The translations under genes and the position numbers were made by a program. Shown in pieces: positions 24,170 through 35,100 of a stretch of 64,000 nt of DNA. The stretch is from Berberis thunbergii (lineage: Eukaryota > Streptophyta > Magnoliopsida > Ranunculales > Berberidaceae): positions 164,011-228,010 of the forward strand of contig QNQO01007633.1 of NCBI GenBank assembly GCA_003290165.1, given 5' to 3'. A model generated the notes under the pieces. It was not told the DNA's origin and ran no database searches. It saw only the letters and a program-made list of their open reading frames with translations. The first letter of the stretch is position 1, and each line of letters opens with the position of its first letter.

Positions 24170-24700
24170 GTTTGCAGTTAGATGGGGTGGGAGTTGGTTT
24201 CAATTGGAGATGATGGGTACTTGGATAAGATGGGTTCAGTTACAGGGATTAATGGGGTGTATGGAGAAGATGGGTTTGCTACCATCAGATTGTTGTGAGA
24301 TACGGCTGGGTATCTCGAGGTGGGTTTCACTCAAAACAAATTTTTTTTAAATGCAATTAAGGGTTAGTTTTGTCTCAATGAAGAAGTCTTAGACAGTCCA
24401 CTAAAGTTGACTGCCAGTCTGGTGCTAATTTATGATATCTAAGGGGAGAAAAATTCTAGGGAGCCTGGTCCGGAAGCACTGATTTTATGCTTGGGAGGGT
24501 GGTCCGCACATGATCGGGCCAACTCTACCCCTCTCCAACTTCTCCAAACCCGTGGAGAGAAGGGTAGAGTGGTCCGATCATGTGCGGACCACCCTCTCAA
24601 GCACAAATCAGTGCTCTCGGACCAGGCTCCGTAGAAGCTCTACTAGGGGGATCATCGCTAGTTTCCTATTTATAATAGAGGGGTATTGCTAATTAACCCT
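24170..24700 (-). repeat. Right terminal inverted repeat, interrupted by a MITE
   Basis: Reverse complement of 22924-23262 with a 198-bp insertion between the segments matching CTAGCGATGA and TATCATAAATTAGC of the left arm. Confidence 0.75.
24447..24644. mobile_element. Hairpin MITE nested in the right TIR
   Basis: Nearly the whole 198 bases form one inverted repeat. The left arm contains CTAGGGAGCCTGGTCC, GCACTGATTT and GGTGGTCCGCACATGATCGG, and the right arm carries their reverse complements, with a loop near CTCCAACTTCTCCAAACC. It is flanked by AGGGG on both sides, and the uninterrupted left TIR shows the pre-insertion site, so the limits are well supported. No coding capacity. Confidence 0.85.
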
Positions 24701-26039
24701 ACATTAAATGATAATGAATGTCTCCTTATTATGGAGGAAGATGATGATAGGCAATTGTGGTTGCACATCTATGACATGTTGAGGCAGTTTCGTGAACTTC
24801 TGACCTAAAAGCATGTTGAGTCCCAAAAAGACCTCTCTCACTGCCCAAGAATGTTTAAATATTTTCGAAATTGCACCCATATGAATGCTTTTAAATTTCC
24901 TCTAATGAGCCTCTCTCCTTTTTTCATTTTCTGTTATGATTCTTAAAAGAAAAAAAATCAATTTGATTGTTTGGTTTCAAACAGACATTTGTAAAACCTT
25001 ACAAATTCTTAAAGAATGAATGACGAATGCATCCAACTTAGGAATACGTCCAAGGTGTATGGCCAGTTCACAATTATATTTTCTAAGTTCACTTGTATCT
25101 TTCCACAAGCTAAGCTCCATCATTTTAGTTAATATCCTATATTGTGAAAAAATGATTTGTTGCAGGAAGTATGATTTGAAGAACAACAATTACCTTCTTC
25201 CTGAGTGTAACTTTCTCATTCATTGATACCCCACGCCAAATTCTTGAATCACTATTTTAGAATAGTTCTACCCCTGGCAAACTGAAGACGACAATGTCAG
25301 TTAGAAGTGAAGCAGAGTATATACAAGCAGAAGTTTGGAATAAGGTGGTGTCCGATACAGGGTTCAAGGGAAATATATGAATTTGTTTAGACTCAGAATG
25401 TATGTGTAACTTAATAATTTTTCATGTCAATATAGGAACACAATGGATTGAATTAAATAAACTGGTTTACTCATCGTTATCTTATCTCATTGTAAATCAA
25501 TTGGAAAGCTGTTCTATACTTCTACTGGTTCTCAAATCAAGGACTCTGGTTGGTTCATTTTGTTCAGAGTACTGGAGCCTCTGATAGCTTGGAGACAAAT
25601 AGGTGGTATTTCTGTTGTTGTTTTGCTCTTTGGCTCTGTTATTTTCAGGCCATGTCTCCAACTGTCATAAATTGGGAATAAAATCAACTTGATCAGTTGA
25701 TTTTCTCTGTCAGTCTGAGGTTTCAGTAAAAGTGTCGCAAATCCCATAAATCTTTATTACCAAAAGGTATTCTGATTGACCATTAATGACCTTTGGATTG
25801 AGAGTCCTCAAACTTTAGCTCAAAGTGGCAAAATATCCAATGGTTCAATGAATGTTTTAGTTGTATTTTACTGCCAAGAATAATTTGACTGTGTGGTGGA
25901 CTGTGAGGTGAAAAAAAACTTCTACCCTCTGCATATGATATTAAAAATCTTCAAGATGCTTATTCTTATTCTCTCTTGAAAATGATCCAAATTTACCCCA
26001 TTGTTGAGTTTCATTTAGTAAACATCCCAAGTTCTCTAC
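24701..26039. other. Intergenic, nothing recognised
   Basis: AT-rich with short frames only. It presumably holds the promoter of the BES1-like gene toward its right end. Confidence 0.4.
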
Positions 26040-27075
26040 ATGTGTTGTTATAAAATGGAGACAGATCAAAACCAGTCCATTTTGAAGGGAAAAGAAAGAG
26101 TTTTAGGAGGAAAAAAGGGAGGAGTCATGGTGGAGAAGAAGAGTGCAGTGAGGGGGTGTATCAAAACAACTAAGAAACCATGGTTGGTACACAGAATGAA
26201 GAAGAACGGTGCCATTGTTACTAGTTACAGGCATCCTTCCCTTCAAGAACGAGAGAAAAACAAGGAGCGGGAACGCCGTCGTCGATTTGTGGCTGCAAAG
26301 ATATTTGCTGGCCTACGGGCTCATGGAGACTACAAACTACCAAAACACGCGGACAACAATGATGTGCTCAAGGCATTGTGCAATGAAGCTGGTTGGCAAG
26401 TTCTTGAGGATGGAACCATTTATCGAAAGGTATAACATTTAAACTTGTTTCTCTTGATCATGTTACAACACTTGCGTTCTTATTTCTGTTTTTCTCAAAG
26501 CTTTACATCTTGGTACAGTGGCTCCTAATCTTTTTCTTCTTTGAAACACTCACTAGAGAAATCTGAAATACTTTACTGCATGGAGTATTTCTAAGTACGT
26601 TTTGCACTTCTACTGATTTCAATGGATTTGTTCCATAGAAAGTAGGAAGACAAAAAGTGGTCTAAATTTCATGTAGCAGCTCTGGATTTTTATGTTATAT
26701 GAAACACAAAAGAAAAGTGAAAGTAGTATGCAATGCCAATACCCGCTTCACTCTCATTCACTATCATCATTTATTTCGCCTGAGATTCTTAGCTCTCAGT
26801 TTTTCCAAGTTGAAATACATTTCTGACATTGTCATTGTTTTCCCAAATAGGTTGACATGAAAGAAAGCTCTGAATTGGAAATTAATTGTTCGCAGCAGCG
26901 TGTCACAGAAAATTTGAATGATGGCGAAGAGTATTGCACATGTTACAATGATATTTATTCAAATTTTGTGTCCTTAACACATTTTGAATCATTGTCACCG
27001 AAAGGTTCGATAGATCTACCCAAAGAATTGAAAAGAAACAATGTCAATCTAGATCTATCTCTCAATGAGTATTAA
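26040..27075 (+). CDS. Short BES1/BZR1-family transcription factor (two exons)
   Basis: Exons 26040-26429 and 26851-27075 give 204 residues (or 199 from the ATG at 26055). Residues about 66-130 form the BES1/BZR1 plant-specific DNA-binding domain: a basic stretch ([12 protein letters not shown]), then [33 protein letters not shown] and DGTIYRK. Family members bind E-box/BRRE promoter elements and act in brassinosteroid signalling. The protein ends with LDLSL, an EAR-type repression motif (LxLxL). Canonical members have about 310-330 residues; here the Ser-rich GSK3-phosphorylated centre is missing and an unusual basic N-terminus of about 60 residues precedes the domain. It may be a divergent, constitutively acting paralog or a decaying one; the open frame and clean splice sites favour a real gene. 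Confidence 0.75.
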
Positions 27076-27582
27076 AAGTGTATTTATAGTGAACTTCTGA
27101 GAAATTTTTGGAAGCGGGTTTTGAAATTGGAAGTGTAGTTCAGTGTATTTATAGTGAACAAATTTTCATATTCATGTCCTTTCATGCTTCTTGTCTTCCT
27201 TGCTAGCATATATTCCACGTATTCTTTGCCTTAGGCATTTTTTAGATCCATCAGGAAAAAAGAAAAGTTATTTAGATAAATTTCAAATCTCGACCATCAA
27301 TAGCGCATCGAGACATGTAATATCCCAATTCCAATGTAAATTACATTTTGCATAACCCTGGAAATATTTCCATATATATTGTTCCAAGGAGAAAAAAAGA
27401 TAATGGAGATGCTTGTCTATTGCTGCCCTGTTTGAACTTTGAAGAACTAAAAGGGCATGCAATCAGGGAAGAAAGAGAAGACAAAGGAAAAAACGAAATG
27501 TTTCAAACTCTCTTTCCACATCTTTATCAGTGCTAAAGCCTGCAAAATATTCTTACTATTCACTTTTGTAAATATAAACTAC

Positions 27583-27860
27583 ATGGTGGGAGAGAACAAT
27601 GCTGTAATGAGGAGGTGCATCGGGTTAAGAAGGATGGTACCATTGTTACGAGCTTTAGACATCCCTCAAAAGAAGAACGAGCAAGGAACAAAAACCGTGA
27701 ATGCCATTGATGCTTAGTAGCTGCTAGGATTTTTGCATGTATTCGAGCTCATGGTCACTATAAACTACCAAAGCATGCAAGCAACAATGATGCTCATGGC
27801 TCTTTGTTAAGGAAGCTGATTGGCTTGTTGAAGATGATGGAATAACTTGTAAGAAGGTGA
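27583..27860 (+). pseudogene. Decayed tandem copy of the BES1/BZR1-like exon 1
   Basis: Across shifting frames it repeats the neighbouring gene: a start like MVGEN, then DGTIV TSFRHPS, ERARNKNRE, and after a stop AARIFACIRAHGHYKLPKHA and SNNDA. The basic run has lost several Arg codons and a TAG follows near 27716. Exon 2 was not found downstream. It is a dead duplicate in the same orientation, 0.5 kb past the gene. Confidence 0.75.
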
Positions 27861-27948
27861 TGAGGTACTACTTAGTTAATAATGATTTTTTTTTTTTTTT
27901 TTTTATGAATTCAAAATTATAGTAAAAGTCTGAATTAAACACTAAATG

Positions 27949-28595
27949 TGTGGGAGCCTAAAATAATCATTGGCTCTGCAGGATAAATAAGTCAAAAGAT
28001 TTGGATTGTTCCCGAGAAGTTCGAAAATTACCCATGAAAGTCACAAAAAGATAAAGCTCAAGTTTGGGCCCAATGCAGCACAAATCTAGGCCTAATACAA
28101 CTCAGCAGAATACTCTTTTCTCAGCAGAGGAGTAGTGTTCAGCGCTGACCATCATGCTCAACTGAGTACAAAAGCTTGCAAGAGAGGTGTCACCAAACAG
28201 GAAGTTACAACCTCTAACGAAAGGTTATAACTATCTACGAAAGTTACAACTACCAAAGAGAAGTTACAACTACCAAAGAGAAATTACAACCGCCTTCAAG
28301 TAGATGTCTCACTCATCTGCCACATGTCTCACTCATCTGCCAGCAGTTTACTCATTCTGCCTCTATAAATAGCCAAACATAAATCCATCGGGAGGTAACT
28401 CTTTATTGATTCAGAATTCTCTATTCAAATATAGAGATATAAACATTTTTCTATAGACATTGTTCTAACTTTGGCATCAGAATTCCCGTGGCAGACACCA
28501 CACTGGTGTCAAGAATTAACTTCTATCTTATGCAGATTACTCCAGGTGATTCTATCTTATGCAGATTGTCCGTGTGATCAGCACATGATCAGACA
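27949..28595 (+). repeat. Left LTR of the LARD-like element
   Basis: TG...CA ends. It contains a run of short tandem units built on GAAGTTACAAC (28200-28295) and repeats of CTCACTCATCTGCCA. Confidence 0.75.
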
Positions 28596-28719
28596 AAAAA
28601 GATACATTATTTTGCTTTTCAGCAAAAAACACACGTTCCTCAGTTAAAATAGGGAAATACGAGAATTTGTTCTACATGTCATACATCAGAAGACATTCAG
28701 AGATACAAATATTTATGTA

Positions 28720-28990
28720 CACCTCAGTAGAGGATGACACTCTACGTGAGTGGGTAATTCAATGAATAAAAACATCTTACTCAAGATTACTTAAATCCGT
28801 TTAAGTTTAGTCAAGTGATCAGCAGACCACACAAACCAAATGCCTCAATAGAGGATCACATCTCAGTAGAGGATGTCACTCTGAGGATGTCACTCTCAGT
28901 GAGTGGGTAATTCAATTAATAAATCACTGAGCATAGAAGCATCTTACTCTGGATTACTTAAATCTCTTTAAGTTTTGTCAAATGGTCAGC
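28720..28990 (+). repeat. Internal direct repeats of the LARD-like element
   Basis: Segments around GTGAGTGGGTAATTCAAT (28747 and 28900) and the following ACTTAAATC...GTCA...TCAGCAGA recur about 150 bases apart. Confidence 0.6.
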
Positions 28991-29454
28991 AGATCACACA
29001 ATATTTTCGTGCAATTTCCAAGATAAATAGATTTAAATCCATGATTAATTTTTTCAAGTTATACTTAAATTCCAACTTAAGCATATTGAAAACTTATGAA
29101 AGAGGCCAATCAAACTTTTGTGCCCTTAATGCAAATATTTATAAGTCAATAGACAAACAAACATACACAAAGTTTGGGATAAAAGCAAAGAAGACCACTA
29201 CTTGACATGAAGTCACCATCAACTCCAAAAGAAATTCAAAGTCTCACTATTAGAGCAGCAACTTTGGATCGATTATTGAGTAGACCAGCAGACAAATCTA
29301 GGAGAAGACCTATACATCTACTTGGCAGTTTCAACTATAGCAGTTAGCTCAGCTCTCAGCGAAGAATTGGGGGCACAATTTTCTCCCGGATGTTTGTCAA
29401 AAACGTATGAAATGGGCGATAAAGTTGAGCCAATAAGACTTGAACTACCGGCTG

Positions 29455-29620
29455 AGGACAACTTTAAAGGCTCAAGTTTTAGCATAATTCATTCCCTTCT
29501 CAACAGGGGAAACAAAGTCAGCAAAATTGACCTGCCGAGGACAACTATAAAGGCTTAAGCCTTAGCAAATTTCATAGTAGAATTCACTCCTTCTTAACCG
29601 GGGAAACAAAGTCAGCCAAC
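29455..29620 (+). repeat. Tandem duplication inside the LARD-like element
   Basis: A segment with GAGGACAAC, AAAGGCT, TTAGCA and GGGGAAACAAAGTCAGC occurs twice about 80 bases apart. The open frames here are repeat-derived and not called genes. Confidence 0.6.
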
Positions 29621-30083
29621 AGATCAGGGTCGCGCCCTTCGATAAATGAAGACTCCTCAACTCATGCTGAAACATTGGCAGGTCAACCTAAAGATATGTG
29701 ACATTTATAGGTGAATGGGTCGTCAAATCACCAGGATGCCAGAGCATGACTTGTTTTATTCACCTAACGATAATCCTCTATTTGGAAAATGTCCAAGAAC
29801 CCATGAAATGACTATGTATGAGTCATCCGGTATGTCATCTCATCTGCAGCAAAGCCTTTACATGCAAATCATTTTGTCTTCAACAGACTACATTTTAACA
29901 ACATCAGAAGCCTCTACATGCATATCATTTACTTGTATCAATAGAGATAGATAAGTCAGTAGGATCAGGGGCATTATACTTCTATTTTTTACGGAGATCC
30001 TCAGTGAAAATACATCTCCCATGCTTTTAAGTAAGAAGGGAAAAAAAACGGTCAGCTCAAAAGCAAAAGAGATGAGGGGCATT

Positions 30084-30709
30084 TGTGGGATCCTTGGCCC
30101 TACAGGATAAATAAACCCAAAGATTTGAATTGTTCCCGAGAAGTCCGAAAATTACCCATAAAAGTCACAAAAAGATAAAGCTCAAGTTTGGGCCCAATAC
30201 AGCTCAGCAAAATACTATTTTCTCAGCAGAGGAGTAGTGTTCAGCGCTGACTACCATGCTCAGCTGAGTACAAAATCTTGCAAGAGAGGTATCACCAAAC
30301 AGGAAGTTACAACTGCCAACGGGATGTTACAACTATCTACGGAAGTTACAACTACCTGAGAGAAGTTACAACTACCTAAGAGAAGTTACGACCGCCTTCA
30401 AACATATGACTCACTCATCTGTCACATGTCTCACTAATCTGCCACGTGTCTCATTCATCTGCCATATGTCTCACTCATTTGCCGACAGTTTACTCATTCT
30501 GCCTTTATAAATAGCCAAACACAAATCCATCGGGAGGTAACTATTTCTTTATTCATAATTCTCTCTTCAAATATAGAGATATAAACATTTTTATGAAGAC
30601 ATTGTTCTAACTTTGGCATCGGAGTTCCCGTGGTAGGCACCATACCAGTGTCAAGAATTAACTTCTACCTTATGCAGATTGCTCCGCGTGATCAGTATGT
30701 GATCCGACA
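30084..30709 (+). repeat. Right LTR of the LARD-like element
   Basis: Direct copy of 27949-28595, with its own slightly different number of GAAGTTACAAC-type units (30300-30395) and an extra CATCTGCCA repeat. Confidence 0.75.
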
Positions 30710-30992
30710 GAAATTTGCATCCACAAAATGCATTATAATTTGGATTCTTTGTTTTGATTAGGTTTACACTTGAGAAATGTTGAGTTCTAGCAAGACAATT
30801 TCAGAAAGTAGAGAACATTACTGTCATTTTCCAAAGAGAAAACAAGTTAATCTAATTGAAGACTATTGTTCGTGATACAATAATGTTACAAGTCTGAATG
30901 GTGTAACATCAACCAATTTTGATGTCGTAAAGTTCAAATGATGAAAACTTCGCGAGCCTTTCATTGTCTCTATAAAACCAGAATTTGCAACT

Positions 30993-31020
30993 TCCGTTGT
31001 AGTCTAGTTAGTTAGGATAC
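30993..31020 (+). pseudogene. 5' fragment of tRNA-Glu
   Basis: It is identical to the first 28 bases of the tRNA-Glu gene 320 bases downstream except for one base, covering the acceptor strand and the D-arm with the A box. Sequence identity ends abruptly at GGATAC; the anticodon and T arms are absent. The matching stretch also includes the three bases (ACT) before the tRNA. Confidence 0.8.
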
Positions 31021-31312
31021 AATATTGTCCTTCCCTCATCCAAGTGATAGGTACCAAGAGTAAGAGCCCGCACACACACCCCTTAGGGCCCACACAAGAT
31101 AGCTTACCAACCTTCTGAACCTACCCTTGTTAGCCTCATAATCCACCCATGCAAGGTGTTACAATTTTCTTCTTGAATCCTCAAGATTCTTTCAATGGAA
31201 TAATGATACTTATAGAACACTCACAATGCCTAAACCAAAAGTAACCATCAAAGTGTCTTAATCTCATTTTATTCGTTATTAAGTATATAAAAATTTTCCT
31301 AAATTAAAAACT

Positions 31313-31385
31313 TCCGTTGTAGTCTAGTTGGTTAGGATACTCGGCTCTCACCCGAGAGACCCGGGTTCGAGTCCCGGCAACGGAA
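31313..31385 (+). tRNA. tRNA-Glu-CTC: tRNA-Glu (anticodon CTC)
   Basis: A 73-nt cloverleaf. Acceptor TCCGTTG pairs with CAACGGA and A is the discriminator. The D arm is AGTCTAGTTGGTTAGGAT, the anticodon stem CTCGG/CCGAG surrounds loop CTCTCAC with anticodon CTC, and the T arm is CCCGGGTTCGAGTCCCGG. A and B boxes are canonical and there is no intron. It reads GAG codons in cytosolic translation and should be a Pol III transcript. Confidence 0.97.
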
Positions 31386-31387
31386 CC

Positions 31388-31393
31388 TTTTTT
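31388..31393 (+). terminator. Pol III terminator of tRNA-Glu
   Basis: A run of six T starts two bases after the mature 3' end. Confidence 0.85.
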
Positions 31394-31544
31394 CTTAATG
31401 CTACGTTTTTCAACTACTGGGCCATATTATGGCCCATGATCCACTGTCCGGTCCAAGTCAAGTGTCCACTTCGTTTTAGATGATGGTTGAGTTTTACATT
31501 TTTACTTATGTAATTCTGAAGACCTCAATGATTATTCCCTACTT

Positions 31545-31655
31545 TTATTTATTTAATCTTTTAATCTCTCTCACTCCAAATTGTGTTGCAAGGTTTGAAT
31601 TCTAGACTTGTGATTCTATCCGATATAAGTCTACGGCCTTTATTTGAGACTTAAT
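31545..31655 (-). repeat. SINE-like unit (copy 1)
   Basis: On the minus strand it has a B-box-like GAATTCAAACC (31592-31603) and an A-rich 3' tail (the T-rich start on plus). The A box is degenerate. Confidence 0.4.
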
Positions 31656-31867
31656 CCAAATACTAGAGTACAAATGTTGAAACTTGATCCAAACATTGTA
31701 CAAGTGTTGATTATAGATCCGTCAAAAACACAAACACGGTTCAAACTTACCTATCTCCAAAATCCAAAAATACATAGAAATATCAACATTTAAAAAATGA
31801 CTATATTTAGAGTAGATTTGAAAATTATATTTAGAGTAGATACGAAGATATTTCCAGTACAATCCAA

Positions 31868-31968
31868 TATTTTTATTTATTTTAATCCTTTCCACCTCAA
31901 ATACAGTTGGTAAGTTTGAATCCTGAATTTGTAATTTCATCCACCGCAAATTTACCACTGAGCTGATA
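31868..31968 (-). repeat. SINE-like unit (copy 2)
   Basis: On the minus strand: A box TCAGCTCAGTGGTAAATTTG, B box GGATTCAAACT, then an A-rich tail (AAAATAAATAAAAA). These are Pol III internal promoter elements as in tRNA-derived SINEs. Confidence 0.55.
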
Positions 31969-32169
31969 CTTCATTGACATATTAGTTGGAGTTCAAATCT
32001 TATTTGAGACTTGATCCAATTACAGTACAAATGTTGAAACTTGATCCAAACATTATACAAATGCCGACGTAAACATGGTTCAAACTTACCAATCTCCAAG
32101 ATCCAAAAATACCTAGAAATATCAACATTAAAAGAATGAATATATTTAGAGTAGATCTGAACCATGCCA

Positions 32170-35100
32170 ATTTTATACCATAAAAACGAATTTATGGTAT
32201 TCAAATCAAGAGCAAGTTGGATAATTTGTGGCTCACAACAAACATAATTGAGTCCAACATCGCAAGTGGCAATGGGCCCAGGTCCAGTCCAGTCCAGTAC
32301 TTAATGTTTCCATATTCCAAAGTCGGCTTTATTAGATTGTGACCATTCATTCTCCTAAGTTGCAAATTATACACACCGAGTTGCAATTGTTGAATCAATT
32401 CTCAATCAATCTAATCATCCTAAACCAGCAAATTGCCTCTTCGTAGTCAAAATTAGACACAAGTAAAATTCTTTGCTCATGATTAACGTTGTTAGATTTT
32501 AGCGTGAAAATTAGAAGCATTGAACACATGTCTTTTACTAGCAACGAGACATTTTAAGTTAAAATCCAAGCCTGAAGATTGGAGAAATGGTGGGTGTACT
32601 ATTGCTATAGAAACAAGAAATCTTGTCTACACATTGTGCACGATTTGAGTTTGGATTCATAATAATTCATTTATAATTTTAAATTATAATGAATATCTCT
32701 CAAACGCTTGCCACCACTAAATTAGGCCTCCTTTTTACATATCATTCTAAATTAGTTGACCATTTTAAATTAGGTGTTTGTTTTTATTTAATTAAGTGTT
32801 AAAAAACAAACAAACTCATTTATCAGCACTCGAAGTCAGTTTAAATCTAGTTAGAAGTTAAAAGAAAAAATTCAGCCATTATTCAAACCCATAATTCAAA
32901 AAGGCAATGCCTACTTCACACCACCAAATATATTATCCCACACTATCATCTAAATTTTTTTTTAACCAACATACCACCCAAAAAATTGTTATTGAAAAAA
33001 ACAGTAACGATGAAATTGCGAGAAGAGAACCATTATCATCCACTGTTTTCTTTGTCTTTTCTCTTCACTTCTATGTAGATGAATAGATGACGGAGCAGCA
33101 CCACCTTGATCCTTGCCACCGTCGGACTTCCCTCTTCTCCTCTATTTGCAAAACAACCTAGTTATCACTCATTCAAAAATAAAAATAGGGTAACTTTCGC
33201 CCAATTGATACGCTCAATTGAGACTAATTCTCAACCTTGTCAAAACATAACAATGCCCCACCTTTTTAGCCACAATTATCACCCAAGTTGGTGCACCAAT
33301 GGCCTGTCAAATGGCCAATGGTACGTGAGAGAGATGGATTGTCTATATTTCAATCGAGATGGCCAACATGAGAGATATATGAAACTTGTGATGGATGTTG
33401 ATATGTACTCGTGTTTATTATGGACCTCCAACTATATAATATCTTTCTCAATGGATACACTACTCACCACCAATTAACTGTTGCACCATGCACGAGCCTG
33501 GTTTCATTTATAGTTGAGGAGAAAAAGCCCTGGAATTTCCTTTTTATCATGAAATATATAACTTTTTTTTTAAATCCAAATGAAATATAAGTATAATAAA
33601 TAGATTAAGATAAAATAATTAATTCATTTTAGGTTGAATCGAATGTAACATTAATCATACTATAAAGAGTGATATGGTGTTTTATTTCAATTATTCAATG
33701 GAGATTGAATTTCCATATATACCATGAAAAAACCGATTTTGAAGAGCGTCATGCCATATTTTTGGAGACTACTACTAGTTTTATATACATGTTTTTGTGT
33801 AGATGCACTAACTTATGTGACCTTGGTTTGGCTTGATGAGCCAAACCAAATATGATTTTTGTTTGGCTTCTTAAAGCCAAACACTAGGTCATGGGCGTGG
33901 TTGAAGGAAAGTTTCGCATCCATGACTGCATGCAACAAATTATTTAAAATGGTGACAAAGATGCATTAATTATTATATATTGTTGGAAGATATCCAAGTT
34001 TACTAAATACCGCTCTCATCACATTTTTCAAATTGCATTTCCTAGCGAACCAAATAAGGGCTATACGACAATTTTACTAACAAACTTCTCATTTTAGGGA
34101 ATACACTACAAATTGCACATGTAATTAAAGTGCGAATAGTTCTTAGTATATAGTTCTTATCATTTACACAAACCGAGCATGTCCATATACTTAATACAAC
34201 ATGAATGGTTGAGTTGGTTTTGGCATTGCCGTGGATAAATATACAATGGATACGTTCAAAATTCCAAAAAAAAAAAAAAAAACTATATTTATAGATCGTG
34301 TTAATTATATCCCAAATTATTCCGTATGTATCATTTATGAGGGTCATACTCTATTACTCTATTCTTTATAGGGAGAATCCGAAGAGGTAATGACAGTACA
34401 ACAAATTGTTTTTTCCGTATGTGGTATGAAACTTCCTTGCAAGACAAAGATGAAAACTTCAGCCCTATCGTAAACCCTTTTACTACGTCGCGTTCCAAGC
34501 AACTTGCAAGACCCTCCTAAATTAAAATTTGTCCTTTGATGACTACTTTCCAAACACAAGCTGTAGAATCATTGAACATAACTCATAAAAACATGAAATT
34601 CTTGACTAATTATCAATGGATATGATCACAACAAACCTTTACAAGGTGGTGGATAATAAAAAAAAGTTTTTAGTTTGGTGAAAAACCCCATGTAGTATGT
34701 AAGTTGAGTCGTAGTTTCTTCAAGAAAAGGGGATGGAATGAAGGCAAAAAAACAATGTAAACACACGAGATGAGAGAGAGCAGACACAAGGAAATGGGTG
34801 GAGTGAAAGGTAGAGATAAGAGAGAGAGAGAGACCACGGGGATCATTAAAAGCCTTTTTTTTCTTCTTTTTTTTCTTTTCTTGTCTAAATACATCCATCG
34901 ATCCCACTTGCACTTACAAAAAAAAACACCAACTTGCATGGAAAAGTCCATTCTATTCAAACTTAATCCATGCCACCATCATAGTGAGATAGAGAGAAAC
35001 TTGTGTATATTTATATATAAAAACTAGAACAACTTGCACACTGCTTGTGATGTTCAACAACAAGTTGAGTTATTAAAGTCCAAGTTGGTGATATAGCAAG

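Larger units (their letters stand above)
22924..24700. mobile_element. Long-TIR DNA element carrying a captured HSP101 fragment (Pack-MULE-like)
   Basis: Two inverted arms of about 335 bases, 22924-23262 and 24170-24700 (the latter minus a 198-bp nested insertion), share AACTAGCGATGA, ATATCATAAATTAGC and CCAACTCCCACCCCATCTAA in opposite orientation. The interior holds the start of a host HSP101/ClpB gene and no transposase. Long TIRs plus a host gene fragment are the hallmarks of Pack-MULEs. The flanks offer only a weak direct repeat (ACAGTAA/ACATTAA) rather than a clean 9-bp duplication, so the superfamily is not proven. Confidence 0.7.
27949..30709 (+). mobile_element. Non-autonomous LTR retrotransposon (LARD-like)
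   Basis: Two direct repeats of 647 and 626 bases (27949-28595, 30084-30709), both starting TGTGGGA and ending in GACA, flank 1,488 bases without gag or pol. A purine-rich tract (AAAAGCAAAAGAGATGAGGGG, one base over-counted at most) precedes the right LTR, which sets plus orientation. The LTRs differ by roughly a tenth by eye, so the insertion is old. No exact 5-bp target duplication and no clear primer-binding site were found. The interior contains its own partial duplications. Confidence 0.75.
31541..32165. repeat. Tandem duplication of a ~330-360 bp unit, each with a SINE-like segment
   Basis: Unit 1 (about 31541-31845) and unit 2 (about 31869-32165) share a T-rich start (TTTTATTTATTT), then TTTGAAT, TTGAGACTTGATCCAA-like text, GTTGAAACTTGATCCAAACAT, GGTTCAAACTTACC, TCTCCAA, ATCCAAAAATAC and TATTTAGAGTAGAT. 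Divergence is moderate, so it is not recent. Confidence 0.7.

Noticed and set aside
28200..28295. Regular short repeats resembling a CRISPR array
   Set aside because: The units (GAAGTTACAAC type) are contiguous without unique spacers, occur in both LTRs of a retroelement and lie in a plant genome; they are simple tandem repeats.
29322..29558. 78-codon frame inside the LARD-like element as a gag gene
   Set aside because: It runs through internal tandem duplications and has no capsid or zinc-knuckle motif.
29715..29954. 79-codon frame in the same element
   Set aside because: No recognisable domain; non-autonomous interior sequence.
33106..33477. 123-codon plus-strand frame
   Set aside because: No domain, no start context, no flanking exons and ordinary AT-rich composition; length alone is not enough.
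34765..34840. GA-rich tract as a core promoter of an unseen gene
   Set aside because: No gene lies within reach on either strand; treated as simple sequence.
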